Of a stretch of 64,000 nt of DNA, positions 16,232 to 24,669 are shown piece after piece. The notes under the pieces were generated by a model. The model was not told where the DNA came from and did not search any database. It saw only the letters and a list, made by a program, of their open reading frames with translations. The position numbers and the translations under genes are program-made. Each line of letters starts with the position of its first letter. Positions within the stretch are counted from its first letter, which is position 1. The stretch lies in the NCBI GenBank assembly GCA_003712165.1, contig RHLH01000001.1, forward strand, positions 248,001 through 312,000, in the 5' to 3' direction. The DNA is from Phycisphaera sp. GTDB lineage: Bacteria > Planctomycetota > Phycisphaerae > Phycisphaerales > UBA1924.

Positions 16232-16237
16232 ATCCTA
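16232..16237 (-). promoter_or_regulatory. -10-like hexamer for the amidohydrolase operon
   Basis: On the minus strand TAGGAT ends 6 nt before the ATG at 16225, the recurrent leaderless layout. Confidence 0.5.
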
Positions 16238-16338
16238 CAGGCTTGCCCGCCGGTCGGCATCGGCGTGCTTACCATCCGCCACCAGACATACCGATCCGGT
16301 TCGGGCTTTGAACGTGAGTGAGAGCGAGGAGTCAGCGG

Positions 16339-17541
16339 ATGAACAGTGGACCCATCGAAGGCAACGCGGTCATCGGACAGTCGGGAGGACCGACCGCCGT
16401 GATCAACGCATCCCTTGCGGGCGTGATCGAGGGCCTCAAGAGCGTCGGCGCGATCAAGCAGATCCTGGGCATGCACCACGGCGTGCGCGGGCTCACGCAG
16501 GACAACCTTGTTGACCTCTCGAACATGGGAACCGCGGCTCTCGAGACGCTCTGCCACACCCCGTCTGCGGCGCTGGGTTCCACACGCGACAAGCCGGACA
16601 TCGAGTACTGCAAGCGCATCTTCGAGTCGTGCAAGAAGCACGACATCCGCTACTTCTTCTACTGCGGCGGCAACGACTCGTCCGACGCGTGCCGGATCGT
16701 CAACGAGGTCTCCAACGAAGCCGGCTACGAGCTCAGGTGTTTCCATGTGCCCAAGACCGTTGACAACGACCTCATGGAGAACGACCACACGCCCGGCTAC
16801 CCGTCTGCCGCGCGCTTCGTTGCCAAAGCGCTTATGGCTGACAGCGCCGACAACGCGTCGCTGCCGGGCATCAAAGTCAACATCATCATGGGGCGGCACG
16901 CCGGCTTCCTGACCGCGGCCAGCGCGCTGGCGCGCAACGACGCGGGCGATGGGCCGCACCTCATCTACATGCCCGAGGTCGCGTTCGATCTAGAGCAGTT
17001 TGTGCAGGACGTCGCGGACACCTACGACAGGCTCGGCAGGTGCCAGATCGCGGTCAGCGAGGGCATCCAAGACAAAGACGGCCAGTCCATCGGCGCGATG
17101 CTTATCCAGGGCGAGACCGACGCGCACGGCAACGTGCAACTCTCGGGCTCGGGTGCGCTGGGTGATCAGCTTGCGAACGTTCTCAAGGCAAAGCTCACGC
17201 CATCGGGCGGCAAGCCGCCTCGCGTTCGCGCCGACACGCTCGGGTACATGCAGCGCTGCTACCCGGACCAGTCGCCAGTCGATGTGTACGAAGCCCGCGG
17301 CGCAGGACGGTTCGCAGCAGAGGTTGCGGCGCAAGGCAACGTCGATGGATCGGTCGCCATCGTCCGCACGGGCGACAACCCGTACGAGTCGGGGTTCAAG
17401 CGCATCGAGCTCACGGATGTCGCCGCCAAGACTCGGCACATGCCGTCCGAGTTCCTCAGGGGCACCAACGATGTGTCCGACGCGTTCATCGAGTATGCCA
17501 GGCCGCTCGTGGGCGAATTGCCCAGGTTCGCGAAGATCTGA
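16339..17541 (+). CDS. Pyrophosphate-dependent 6-phosphofructokinase
   Basis: 400 aa from ATG 16339, with GAGGAG 7 nt upstream. Phosphorylates fructose 6-phosphate, reversibly if PPi is the donor. The phosphate-donor loop reads GGNDSSD and the catalytic loop PKTVDNDL; the Lys in PKTxDND is the residue associated with PPi-dependent enzymes, where ATP enzymes have Gly. Further family motifs are IIMGRHAGF and SEGIQDKDG. The gene stands alone, ending in a long nested palindrome. Confidence 0.85.
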   Translation: MNSGPIEGNAVIGQSGGPTAVINASLAGVIEGLKSVGAIKQILGMHHGVRGLTQDNLVDLSNMGTAALETLCHTPSAALGSTRDKPDIEYCKRIFESCKKHDIRYFFYCGGNDSSDACRIVNEVSNEAGYELRCFHVPKTVDNDLMENDHTPGYPSAARFVAKALMADSADNASLPGIKVNIIMGRHAGFLTAASALARNDAGDGPHLIYMPEVAFDLEQFVQDVADTYDRLGRCQIAVSEGIQDKDGQSIGAMLIQGETDAHGNVQLSGSGALGDQLANVLKAKLTPSGGKPPRVRADTLGYMQRCYPDQSPVDVYEARGAGRFAAEVAAQGNVDGSVAIVRTGDNPYESGFKRIELTDVAAKTRHMPSEFLRGTNDVSDAFIEYARPLVGELPRFAKI

Positions 17542-17561
17542 TCGATGCGACTGGATCAGGA

Positions 17562-17628
17562 GCGGAGGCTTCCAGCCTCCGGCTTGTGAACGTAAAAAAA
17601 GAAAGAGACGGAGGCTGGAAGCCTCCGC
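17562..17628 (+). repeat. REP-like nested inverted repeat, probable bidirectional terminator
   Basis: Two 20-nt arms (17562-17581 and 17609-17628) are perfect inverse complements around a 27-nt A-rich spacer. Each arm is itself a hairpin (CGGAGGCT-TCC-AGCCTCCG), so the element can fold as one long cruciform or two short hairpins. It separates the convergent PFK and DUF1579 genes. Such mobile palindromic repeats are usually found in many copies per genome, which cannot be tested in one window. Confidence 0.75.
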
Positions 17629-17665
17629 CCCGTTGTGAGTCGGTGCGCCGAGATGCCGGGGTTTC

Positions 17666-18172
17666 TTACGCCCGCGTGTAGCGGATGTGCATGCCCTTGC
17701 TCTCCGAGCCGTCGGGCCCGGTGAAGAACATCTCCATCGAGTGCTCGTTGTCGGAGACGACCGCGATGACACTCCTCTTGCCGCACTTGGCTCCGCCCGG
17801 CATGGACATCTCGCCGAGCATTGTCCAGGACTTGGATGACTCGTCGTAATCGCCCTGTTCGGTGCCCATCTGATTCGACGCGTTGTCGATCCACAGACCC
17901 TCGAACTTCCCGGTGACGTCGTTGAAGCCCCAGAAGCCCCGGCCCTCGAAACTCGGGAATGGGCCGTCCACGGCGTCGCCCTTGTAGTCCTGCTTGAGAT
18001 AGCGCCCGCCGAGATCGAGCGTGTTGACCATCGTCCCGGTGGACTGCATCGGTTCGCCCGGCCCCATCCACAGCGAGACCTCGGCCTTCCACGTGCCCTC
18101 GAACTGCTTGAACAACTCGTGCTGCTCGACGGGGCCCGCCGGTGCGCAGTCCATATCTGGATGATCACTCAT
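17666..18172 (-). CDS. DUF1579 family protein, cytoplasmic form
   Basis: 168 aa without a signal peptide. The DUF1579 core is visible: an FKQFEGTWKAEVSLWMGPGE start, GGRYLKQDYKG, FWGFNDVTGKFEGLWID, and a final YTRA strand. The fold is a lipocalin-like barrel of unknown ligand. AAGGAG lies 8 nt before the ATG. The gene is 12 nt after the signal-peptide-bearing paralogue, so the two form an operon of a secreted and an intracellular version. Confidence 0.8.
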   Translation of the reverse strand: MSDHPDMDCAPAGPVEQHELFKQFEGTWKAEVSLWMGPGEPMQSTGTMVNTLDLGGRYLKQDYKGDAVDGPFPSFEGRGFWGFNDVTGKFEGLWIDNASNQMGTEQGDYDESSKSWTMLGEMSMPGGAKCGKRSVIAVVSDNEHSMEMFFTGPDGSESKGMHIRYTRA

Positions 18173-18184
18173 GGTGACTGCTCC

Positions 18185-18793
18185 TTACTTGCGTGTGTAG
18201 ACCATGGTGCCGCTTTGGATCCAGGTCGCGCCGCCGTCCATCGAGTCATAGAAATTGTCCTCGATAGTGTCGTCGTCTGGCATGCTCTGGACGATCTTCA
18301 TCAGGGTGCCGTGTGCGGTTGCTCCGGTAGCGATGTACTCGCCGTCGCTGTTGAATTCGCCGTCCATAATGAACATCTTGGTTGACATCGAGTCCATCCA
18401 GACGCCCTGGTAGCTCTGGGTGGAGTTGTCGTAACCGTTGTATCCGATGCCGATGAACGGCATGCCCATAAACTCGGGCATCCTAAAATCAGTCTTGATG
18501 AATCGTCCGTCGAGGATCTGTTTGCAGTTCATCGAGCCCGTGCCCTTCATCTCGCTGCCGTCGGGCATCATGAATGTGGCATTCACATCCCACTCACCGA
18601 CGACGCGAGTGAGCTTTTCGTGATGTTCGTTCGGTGTGCCGAGTATGGCCATCTGCGCCATCATCTCGTCCATGTCAGGCATCTCACCCTCGGGCTGGAG
18701 CGCGTGGCTCGGCGCGAGCGAGGCGTTGAGCATGAAACCGCCGGCGATCCCGGCAGCAAGCGTGAGACCGATTTTCGTTGTGCTGTGAAGCAT
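18185..18793 (-). CDS. DUF1579 family protein, exported form
   Basis: 202 aa with a signal peptide (cleavage near SHALQPE), then a Met/Asp-rich linker (EMPDMDEMMAQM) and the DUF1579 barrel (VGEWDVNATFMM, LDGRFIKTDFRM, YNGYDNSTQSYQGVWMD, TMVYTRK). It is a paralogue of the next gene. GAGGG upstream of the ATG serves as SD. Function unknown. Confidence 0.8.
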   Translation of the reverse strand: MLHSTTKIGLTLAAGIAGGFMLNASLAPSHALQPEGEMPDMDEMMAQMAILGTPNEHHEKLTRVVGEWDVNATFMMPDGSEMKGTGSMNCKQILDGRFIKTDFRMPEFMGMPFIGIGYNGYDNSTQSYQGVWMDSMSTKMFIMDGEFNSDGEYIATGATAHGTLMKIVQSMPDDDTIEDNFYDSMDGGATWIQSGTMVYTRK

Positions 18794-18909
18794 GGTGTTC
18801 CCTCTATCAATTCTGGTCGCGGCGTCAGGCGCGCCCCCACGAGCGCATATCTACACCCGGCCACCGGTGAACCGATAGTTTACCAAACATCGCATGCAGG
18901 TCAGTGGAT

Positions 18910-20094
18910 TTACTCAAGAGATAGAGGCATCCGCTCCACAATCTCAAGCCCGAACGCCTCGATTTGGGGATATTCGGTGCTCGAATTGCTCAGCAGCCTG
19001 ATCTTGGAGATGCCAAGTGCTCTCACGAGTTGGCATCCAACGCCGTACTCGAGCATCGGCGCGGAGACCGATTGCTGCGGTGCATCTTCCACCGAATGAC
19101 CAGCGGGTCTGGTGAGGCGCTGGCTGAGCCCATCTCCCAGGCCGTGGGGTCGGAGGTAGATCAGAGCGCCCCTTCCCTCTTTCTGGATCGTGCGCATCGA
19201 GGCCCGCAGAATGTCGCCCGTCGAGTCTGTCTGCCCTTCGTCCGAGGCGAGGAAGATGTCGCCCAGGAGGTCCCGCCTGTGGACACGGACGAGCGTGGGC
19301 TCGTCGGACTCGATCACCTGGCCGGAAGAATCGAGCGCGCCGACATCGCCGACCGTGAGAGCGATATGGGGAAGCGGGTCCACGACTGACTGGAACGCCA
19401 CGAGATTGAACTCGCCTTCTGGTGTTTCGATCTTCGTGCCGGGCTTCGGGTCGAGCCTGTCAACGATGCCCGCTCGTTTGAGCCTGTGCTCGATGATCTG
19501 TTTGACCGAGCACATCTTCATGCCGTGTTTCTTGATGAATTCGGTGAGATCTGGCAGCCGCGCCATCGTGCCGTCGGGGTTACAGATCTCGATCCCGACC
19601 GCTGCAGGCGTGAGACCCGCGAGCTTGCAGAGATCGACCGATCCCTCGGTCTGACCGATCCGGACGAGCACCCCGCCGTCGCGTGCCCTCAGCGGGTTGA
19701 TGTGTCCGGGTCTCACGAAGTCGGAGGGGACCGTGCTCGGATCGAGCGTCATCTTGATGGTCTTGGCGCGCTCTGCGGCGCTGACACCGGTCGTAAAGCC
19801 GTGCTTCGGGTGGCCGTCGATCGAGACCATCAGGGGCGTACCCCGAACCGAAGTGTTTGTCTCGGTCTGTGGGTGCAGGTTCAGCCTGTCGCAGTCTGCT
19901 TCGGTCAGCGAGACGAACAGGTAGCCCGCCGCCTCGCGCACCATGAAGTTGATCGCCTCGGGGGTGACGAACTCGGCGGCCATCACGATGTCGCCCTCGT
20001 TCTCGCGGTCCTCGTCGTCCGTGAGAACGATCATCTTGCCCTGTCTGAGATCCGCGAGGACCTCGTCAATCGTGCTGAATGCGGTATCGAGCAT
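18910..20094 (-). CDS. RibBA homologue: DHBP synthase domain with degenerate GTP cyclohydrolase II domain
   Basis: 394 aa from ATG 20094; a TACCAT box lies 5 nt upstream. The N-terminal half is 3,4-dihydroxy-2-butanone-4-phosphate synthase, making the four-carbon unit of riboflavin (DDEDRENEGD, FVRPGHINPLRA). A Gln stands in VRIGQTEGSVDL where E. coli RibB has a metal-binding His in GHTEA. The C-terminal half keeps the GCHII length but has lost the zinc Cys residues (HRRDLLGDIFLASDEGQTDSTGD in place of the HSECLTGD..S.RCDCG pattern) and the RQEGRNIGL loop, so GTP cyclohydrolase II activity is not expected. No FMN riboswitch fits in the 41-nt divergent gap. Confidence 0.8.
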   Translation of the reverse strand: MLDTAFSTIDEVLADLRQGKMIVLTDDEDRENEGDIVMAAEFVTPEAINFMVREAAGYLFVSLTEADCDRLNLHPQTETNTSVRGTPLMVSIDGHPKHGFTTGVSAAERAKTIKMTLDPSTVPSDFVRPGHINPLRARDGGVLVRIGQTEGSVDLCKLAGLTPAAVGIEICNPDGTMARLPDLTEFIKKHGMKMCSVKQIIEHRLKRAGIVDRLDPKPGTKIETPEGEFNLVAFQSVVDPLPHIALTVGDVGALDSSGQVIESDEPTLVRVHRRDLLGDIFLASDEGQTDSTGDILRASMRTIQKEGRGALIYLRPHGLGDGLSQRLTRPAGHSVEDAPQQSVSAPMLEYGVGCQLVRALGISKIRLLSNSSTEYPQIEAFGLEIVERMPLSLE

Positions 20095-20099
20095 CCACC

Positions 20100-20105
20100 A
20101 TGGTA
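20100..20105 (-). promoter_or_regulatory. -10-like hexamer for the RibBA homologue
   Basis: On the minus strand TACCAT ends 5 nt before the ATG at 20094. It lies back to back with the box of the divergent gene at 20124. Confidence 0.5.
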
Positions 20106-20123
20106 GGTGGGGCCCACGGGTTC

Positions 20124-20129
20124 TATGAT
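20124..20129 (+). promoter_or_regulatory. -10-like hexamer TATGAT
   Basis: TATGAT ends 6 nt before ATG 20136. A GGAG in the gap is only 1 nt from the ATG, too close to act as an SD, so leaderless initiation is likely. Confidence 0.55.
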
Positions 20130-20135
20130 CGGAGC

Positions 20136-21524
20136 ATGAACAGACTTTCCACGCTCTCAAGTCTCGTCTCAGGACTACTGGTTGCTTTGCTCCTCTGTTT
20201 TGCTCCTGTTACATCAGCACAGGTCGAGCAGACGCAGCAGCCCGAAGATATGGACGTCACGGGCGAGCCGCCGCCCAGGCAGTTTCAGAGTCAACAGGAC
20301 AACACAGTCGACTGGGGGCCCCGCAAAGGCATCTGGAGGGGCGAGATCGAGCTGCCCGACGCGAAAGTGCTCTCGTTCAACTTCGTGGTCAGGTTCTACC
20401 GCGACGAGCAGAACCTGCCCTACTGGGACATCTGGCTCCGCAACGGCGTCGAGACGCTTCCCGCGAAGCTCGAGAACAACAACCCGTCCTACACCATCAC
20501 ATTCCCGGACACCGATGCGCGCATCGAGGCGACGATCAACTCCTCAAACACAGCTCTCGGCGGCGAGTACATCTACACCCGCGCCAACAGCGAGGGCGAG
20601 AACGTCGAGTACAGACTCCCATTCTCGGCGCAGGTCAGCGACACAAGGCGCTTCGAGTGGATCGAACCGGAAGACCCGGGCGAAGAAGCAGAGCCCGCCA
20701 CGCTCGCCGAGCGCTGGTCGGTCACGTTCGACAGAAGAAAGGGCCCCGCGGTTGCCGAACTGCACACCCTCCCAGACGGCATCAACGTCTACGGCACGGT
20801 CATGACACCAACAGGTGACGACGGGCATCTCGCCGGCACATTCCAGAACGGCAGGCTCAGGCTCTCAAGATTCACTGGCGGTTCGGGTCTTCTCTACGAC
20901 GGCACGCTCGAAGCCGACGGCACGCTCATCGGCACGTTCCGATCGCTCGCGCACCACGCCGAGGGATTCACCGCCTCCCCCGACGGCGACGCGGCACTCC
21001 CGAACTTGTTCGAGCTCACCAGGTGGAACGACGGCATCGAGTTCGCCGACCTCTCGTTCCGCGATACGCGGGGACAGGAAGTCAATCTCTCAGAGATCGC
21101 GCCACAGGGCTCGCCCAGGCTGATCTATGTCATGGGCACCTGGTGTCACAATTGCGCCGACGCGACGCGGTACCTCACGTCCGTCTACGAGCAGTATCAC
21201 GACCAAGGCCTAGAGATCGTCGGCCTCGCATTCGAATCACCGAAGGGCTTCGAGGATCAGGCACGCGCGGTCGAGAAGTACATCCAGTCCAAGGGCGTGC
21301 CCTTCCAGATTCTCGTCGCGGGCAACCGCAACAAGGCGGAGGCAACCGAGAGACTCGGCGCGCTCGACACGGTCGCGGCGTACCCGACCGTCGTCTTCGT
21401 CGATGCGTCGGGCAATATCACCGGCGTTCATCAGGGCTTCGTCGGACCCGCTGCACCGACGCGCCACGCGCAGCTCAGAAGCGAGTTCACCGAACGCATC
21501 GAGTCCATGCTGGCGGGTCAGTGA
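20136..21524 (+). CDS. Exported protein with C-terminal TlpA/thioredoxin-like domain
   Basis: 462 aa. A signal peptide (cleavage near TSAQV) is followed by a beta-rich N-terminal region of about 280 residues that I do not recognise, then a TlpA/AhpC-type thioredoxin domain with the redox motif W336-C-H-N-C340, DQGLEIVGLAFE, and the cis-Pro strand AAYPTVVFVDASG. It would act outside the cytoplasmic membrane in thiol redox or as a peroxidase-like reductase. The unknown N-terminal region may bind a partner or substrate. Confidence 0.75.
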   Translation: MNRLSTLSSLVSGLLVALLLCFAPVTSAQVEQTQQPEDMDVTGEPPPRQFQSQQDNTVDWGPRKGIWRGEIELPDAKVLSFNFVVRFYRDEQNLPYWDIWLRNGVETLPAKLENNNPSYTITFPDTDARIEATINSSNTALGGEYIYTRANSEGENVEYRLPFSAQVSDTRRFEWIEPEDPGEEAEPATLAERWSVTFDRRKGPAVAELHTLPDGINVYGTVMTPTGDDGHLAGTFQNGRLRLSRFTGGSGLLYDGTLEADGTLIGTFRSLAHHAEGFTASPDGDAALPNLFELTRWNDGIEFADLSFRDTRGQEVNLSEIAPQGSPRLIYVMGTWCHNCADATRYLTSVYEQYHDQGLEIVGLAFESPKGFEDQARAVEKYIQSKGVPFQILVAGNRNKAEATERLGALDTVAAYPTVVFVDASGNITGVHQGFVGPAAPTRHAQLRSEFTERIESMLAGQ

Positions 21525-21629
21525 CATGGGATGCGACGAGGACTTTCAGGCCTTTAGTGATCGGCACAACGGTTGCACTCTGAGCCTCGGCGAGAACCGA
21601 GCAGCACGGAGCTAACCGGGGATTCAGCG

Positions 21630-22925
21630 TTGAGCGAGACCGGACCAACGGGCAGCGCAGAAAACCCGACGGGCGATGCGCTGCGCGCAAGGGCGGACGC
21701 GGTCGAGGTCGTCCGCGTGCTGCAGGCCTCGGGGTACAAAGCGCTTTTCGCGGGCGGGTGCGTCCGCGACGAACTCCTGGGCCTGCACCCCAAAGACTTC
21801 GATGTCGCGACCGATGCAAGACCCAAGGACATCGCAAAGCTCTTCCGCTCAACGGCTCACGTCGGCGCTCACTTCGGCGTCGTGATCGTCAGGACCGGGC
21901 CCAGCGAAGGTGTCGAGGTCGCAACATTCCGCAAGGACGGCAGCTACTCCGACAAGCGCAGGCCTGACTCGGTCGAGTTCGCCGACGACATCGCCGACGC
22001 GAACCGACGCGACTTCACGATCAATGCGCTGTTTCTTGACCCGCTCGCCGCGGAAGACTCGCCCAGCATCCACGGCCACGTCGTGGACCACGTCGGCGGG
22101 ATGCGGGACCTCGAAGACAGACTCATCCGCGCCGTTGGCAACCCCGAGGACAGGCTCGCGGAGGACCACCTTCGTGCGCTCAGAGCGGTGCGCTTCGCCG
22201 CGAGATTCGACTGCAAGATCGATCCGTGTACCGCAGGCGCGATCACCGAGCACGCGGGTGATCTCGCAGGTGTGAGTGCTGAGCGCATCGGCCAGGAACT
22301 CAGGCGGATGCTCTCGCACTCAAGTCGAGTGCGCGCGGTTGAACTGCTAGCAGATCTCGACCTGGAGCGAGCGATTTTCAGTGCACCGGGCTCGGGTAGC
22401 CTCTCAAGACTCTCGGGCCTCGAAGCCGGCGCCGACTTCCCCTGCGCGATGGCCGCCTGGATCATTGATCGTCAGGGCTTTGCGGGGGAGACGCGCCTCT
22501 ACCGCGATGCGCTGTGCCTCTCGAACGCCGAGCACGACTCGATCGACGCGACCATCCGCATCGCCCGCGATCTGCACGCCGACTGGCTCGGTCGGCCCGT
22601 CGCGTTTCAGAAGAGGCTCGCAGCCAAAGCAGAGTTCGGGCCGGCTCTGGCTTGTGTCTCTGCAGTCGATTTGTCGCTCGCGGGCCGGATCTCCGCGAGG
22701 GTTGCGGAACTCAGGGCCAGCCCCGAGGGCCTCGAACCCAAGCCCCTGCTGACCGGCGAGGAGCTGATCTCGATGGGGTTCCGCCCGGGCCCGGCGTTCA
22801 AGGGCGTGCTGAGCGAGGTCTACGACGCCCAACTTGAAGGCCGAATATCGGACCTAGAGGGCGCGAAATCAGCCGCCCAAAAACTGCTAGGCAGCCCGGA
22901 ACCCGAGGGGGGCTCGGGCGTCTAA
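21630..22925 (+). CDS. CCA tRNA nucleotidyltransferase / poly(A) polymerase family
   Basis: 431 aa from TTG 21630 (GGGG about 8 nt upstream); a longer frame begins at TTG 21573 and adds 19 residues with no family match. Class II nucleotidyltransferase motifs are present: GGCVRDELLG, the catalytic DFDV, RRDFTINALF, and EDHLRALRAVRFAARF. It adds or repairs the 3' CCA of tRNAs, or polyadenylates RNA; the motifs do not separate these. The C-terminal part holds the usual helical RNA-binding region. Confidence 0.8.
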   Translation: MSETGPTGSAENPTGDALRARADAVEVVRVLQASGYKALFAGGCVRDELLGLHPKDFDVATDARPKDIAKLFRSTAHVGAHFGVVIVRTGPSEGVEVATFRKDGSYSDKRRPDSVEFADDIADANRRDFTINALFLDPLAAEDSPSIHGHVVDHVGGMRDLEDRLIRAVGNPEDRLAEDHLRALRAVRFAARFDCKIDPCTAGAITEHAGDLAGVSAERIGQELRRMLSHSSRVRAVELLADLDLERAIFSAPGSGSLSRLSGLEAGADFPCAMAAWIIDRQGFAGETRLYRDALCLSNAEHDSIDATIRIARDLHADWLGRPVAFQKRLAAKAEFGPALACVSAVDLSLAGRISARVAELRASPEGLEPKPLLTGEELISMGFRPGPAFKGVLSEVYDAQLEGRISDLEGAKSAAQKLLGSPEPEGGSGV

Positions 22926-23150
22926 GGGTTTACGGGGCGAGCCAGGTCTGGCCGTCCGCCTGGGTTTGATCCCGTCAATCACGTCAGAAGAGCACCGATC
23001 GGGTGTATCTGTCGTATAAACTGACGCCCGGATGCGGCCCAGGTCGTTGCTAGAGCATTTGCTCGGCGGCAGGGGAAGCGAACCGGAATTCCACGCCCGA
23101 GCCGGTGGTTCGGTGTGGGGGGTGGGTATCCGCAAGTAAGAGGAATCGCA

Positions 23151-24626
23151 ATGGCGACTGACCGAAAGGAACGATCGATGACACGCCTGGCCAAAGCCGC
23201 AGCCCTGACGTTGGGCGTCGCGGGTCTCGCTCTAACAGCCGCACCCGCCGCAGCCTCGGCACCAGCTCTCGAGATGAGCTTCGCAGCCGAACCGACACAC
23301 GAGATCCTGCTCACGACTGGTCAGACCGTCAAGGTCGAGATCGTCAAGGAGAACGACAACGAAGTCGAGACGGTTCTCTGGGTCGGCACCATGTCGGCGA
23401 AGAAAACCTATCAGCGCAGCGAGATCATCTCAATCACCGAGCTGAGCCAGACGACCGATGCCAGCGCCAAAGTGGAGACGTATCAGCGCGCTGCTGATGT
23501 TGACGACCAGATCCCTGAGAACGCGCTGCGCGTTTACGTCATGGAACTCAACGGCAGGTTCGGCTGGGACATCAGCAAGACGCCCGTGTCTGATGCCTTC
23601 GACGAGGCCCGCGAGCTCAACGCCGACGTGATCATCGTCAAATGCAACAACAACTGGAAGCAGCTCGATGGCTTCGAAGACGAGATGTACGATGACCAGG
23701 GCCGGTTCGAGTATCGGACAGCTGAGAGCATCCAGCCGATTTTCACTTCTGAGCTGCGTTCGAAATGGGAAAAAGAGCCCAAGGTTGTCTTCTGGGTGGA
23801 GCGGGCAATGAGCGGTATGGCATTCCTCCCGCTCGTCAAGCCAGACATCTACTTCACCAGCGACGGCCGCCTCGGCGGGGTCGAAGGTCTTGAGGGCTTC
23901 TACGGATCAACCGGCGACGAGGTTGTTCGTGACAAGCTCGAGTCGGCGATGGAGGGCCACATCAAGGGCATGGCTATCGCGGGTGGTCACGATTCCAGGC
24001 TCATCGAAGCGATGACGAAGAAGAGCTATGTCCTGAGCTACAGGATCGAGAACGGCAAGCCCGTGTACCTCGAAGGCGAGGCTCCCGGTGACTGGATTCT
24101 TCTGACCGATGACGGCGAGGGCGAGAACGCCGATACCGATTACGACATCGTCAGAAATCAGGGCAACGACGCTTTGACATTTGACGCCGATCTGGCATTC
24201 AAGCTCAACGTTTCGAAGGGCACGGCCGACACGCTCGATGACCTCTTGTTCGAGATGGGCATCGAAGATCGGACTTACGTGCTCGATGACAAGGACGAGG
24301 ATGGTCAGTCCGACGGCGCACGCCGTGAGCTCGACCGCTGGTCAACCGGAATCGTCCGCGCCGATCAGAAACTTCGCAGGCTGCAGTACGAGATCGACAA
24401 CGTCGAGGTGCGCCCGATGCGAAACGACCCGGACGGGTCGAAGGCGAGAGCCGCGGCGCGAGGCCAGCAGAAGCGTCTCATCAACGAGGTCATCTCCCTG
24501 CTCAACAAGTACGGCGAGGTTCTCGATCCGGGTGAGCAGATCCGTTCGCAGCTCGAAGTGATGAAGCAGCAGATTGAAAACCAGCAGCGTATCGAGAATC
24601 TCAACCGCAGAAGAGGACCGGGCTAA
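23151..24626 (+). CDS. Exported ClpP/crotonase-fold protein, NfeD serine-protease-like (1)
   Basis: 491 aa from ATG 23151 (AGAGGA 7 nt upstream); ATG 23178 also has an SD and gives a more compact signal peptide (MTRLAKAAALTLGVAGL...AAASA). After a beta-strand-rich region (GQTVKVEIVKEN...), residues about 130-320 follow the membrane-protease ClpP-class pattern: ALRVYVMELNGRFGWDI, ADVIIVKCNN, then VVFWVERAMSGMAFLPLVKPDIYF, where the Ser in AMSG matches the catalytic Ser of NfeD-type proteases. It lacks the C-terminal NfeD membrane/OB domain. The gene pairs with a paralogue 43 nt downstream. Confidence 0.7.
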   Translation: MATDRKERSMTRLAKAAALTLGVAGLALTAAPAAASAPALEMSFAAEPTHEILLTTGQTVKVEIVKENDNEVETVLWVGTMSAKKTYQRSEIISITELSQTTDASAKVETYQRAADVDDQIPENALRVYVMELNGRFGWDISKTPVSDAFDEARELNADVIIVKCNNNWKQLDGFEDEMYDDQGRFEYRTAESIQPIFTSELRSKWEKEPKVVFWVERAMSGMAFLPLVKPDIYFTSDGRLGGVEGLEGFYGSTGDEVVRDKLESAMEGHIKGMAIAGGHDSRLIEAMTKKSYVLSYRIENGKPVYLEGEAPGDWILLTDDGEGENADTDYDIVRNQGNDALTFDADLAFKLNVSKGTADTLDDLLFEMGIEDRTYVLDDKDEDGQSDGARRELDRWSTGIVRADQKLRRLQYEIDNVEVRPMRNDPDGSKARAAARGQQKRLINEVISLLNKYGEVLDPGEQIRSQLEVMKQQIENQQRIENLNRRRGPG

Positions 24627-24669
24627 TCACGGGCTCGCAGCAGACATCACCAAGCGAAAGGCAGAAGCA

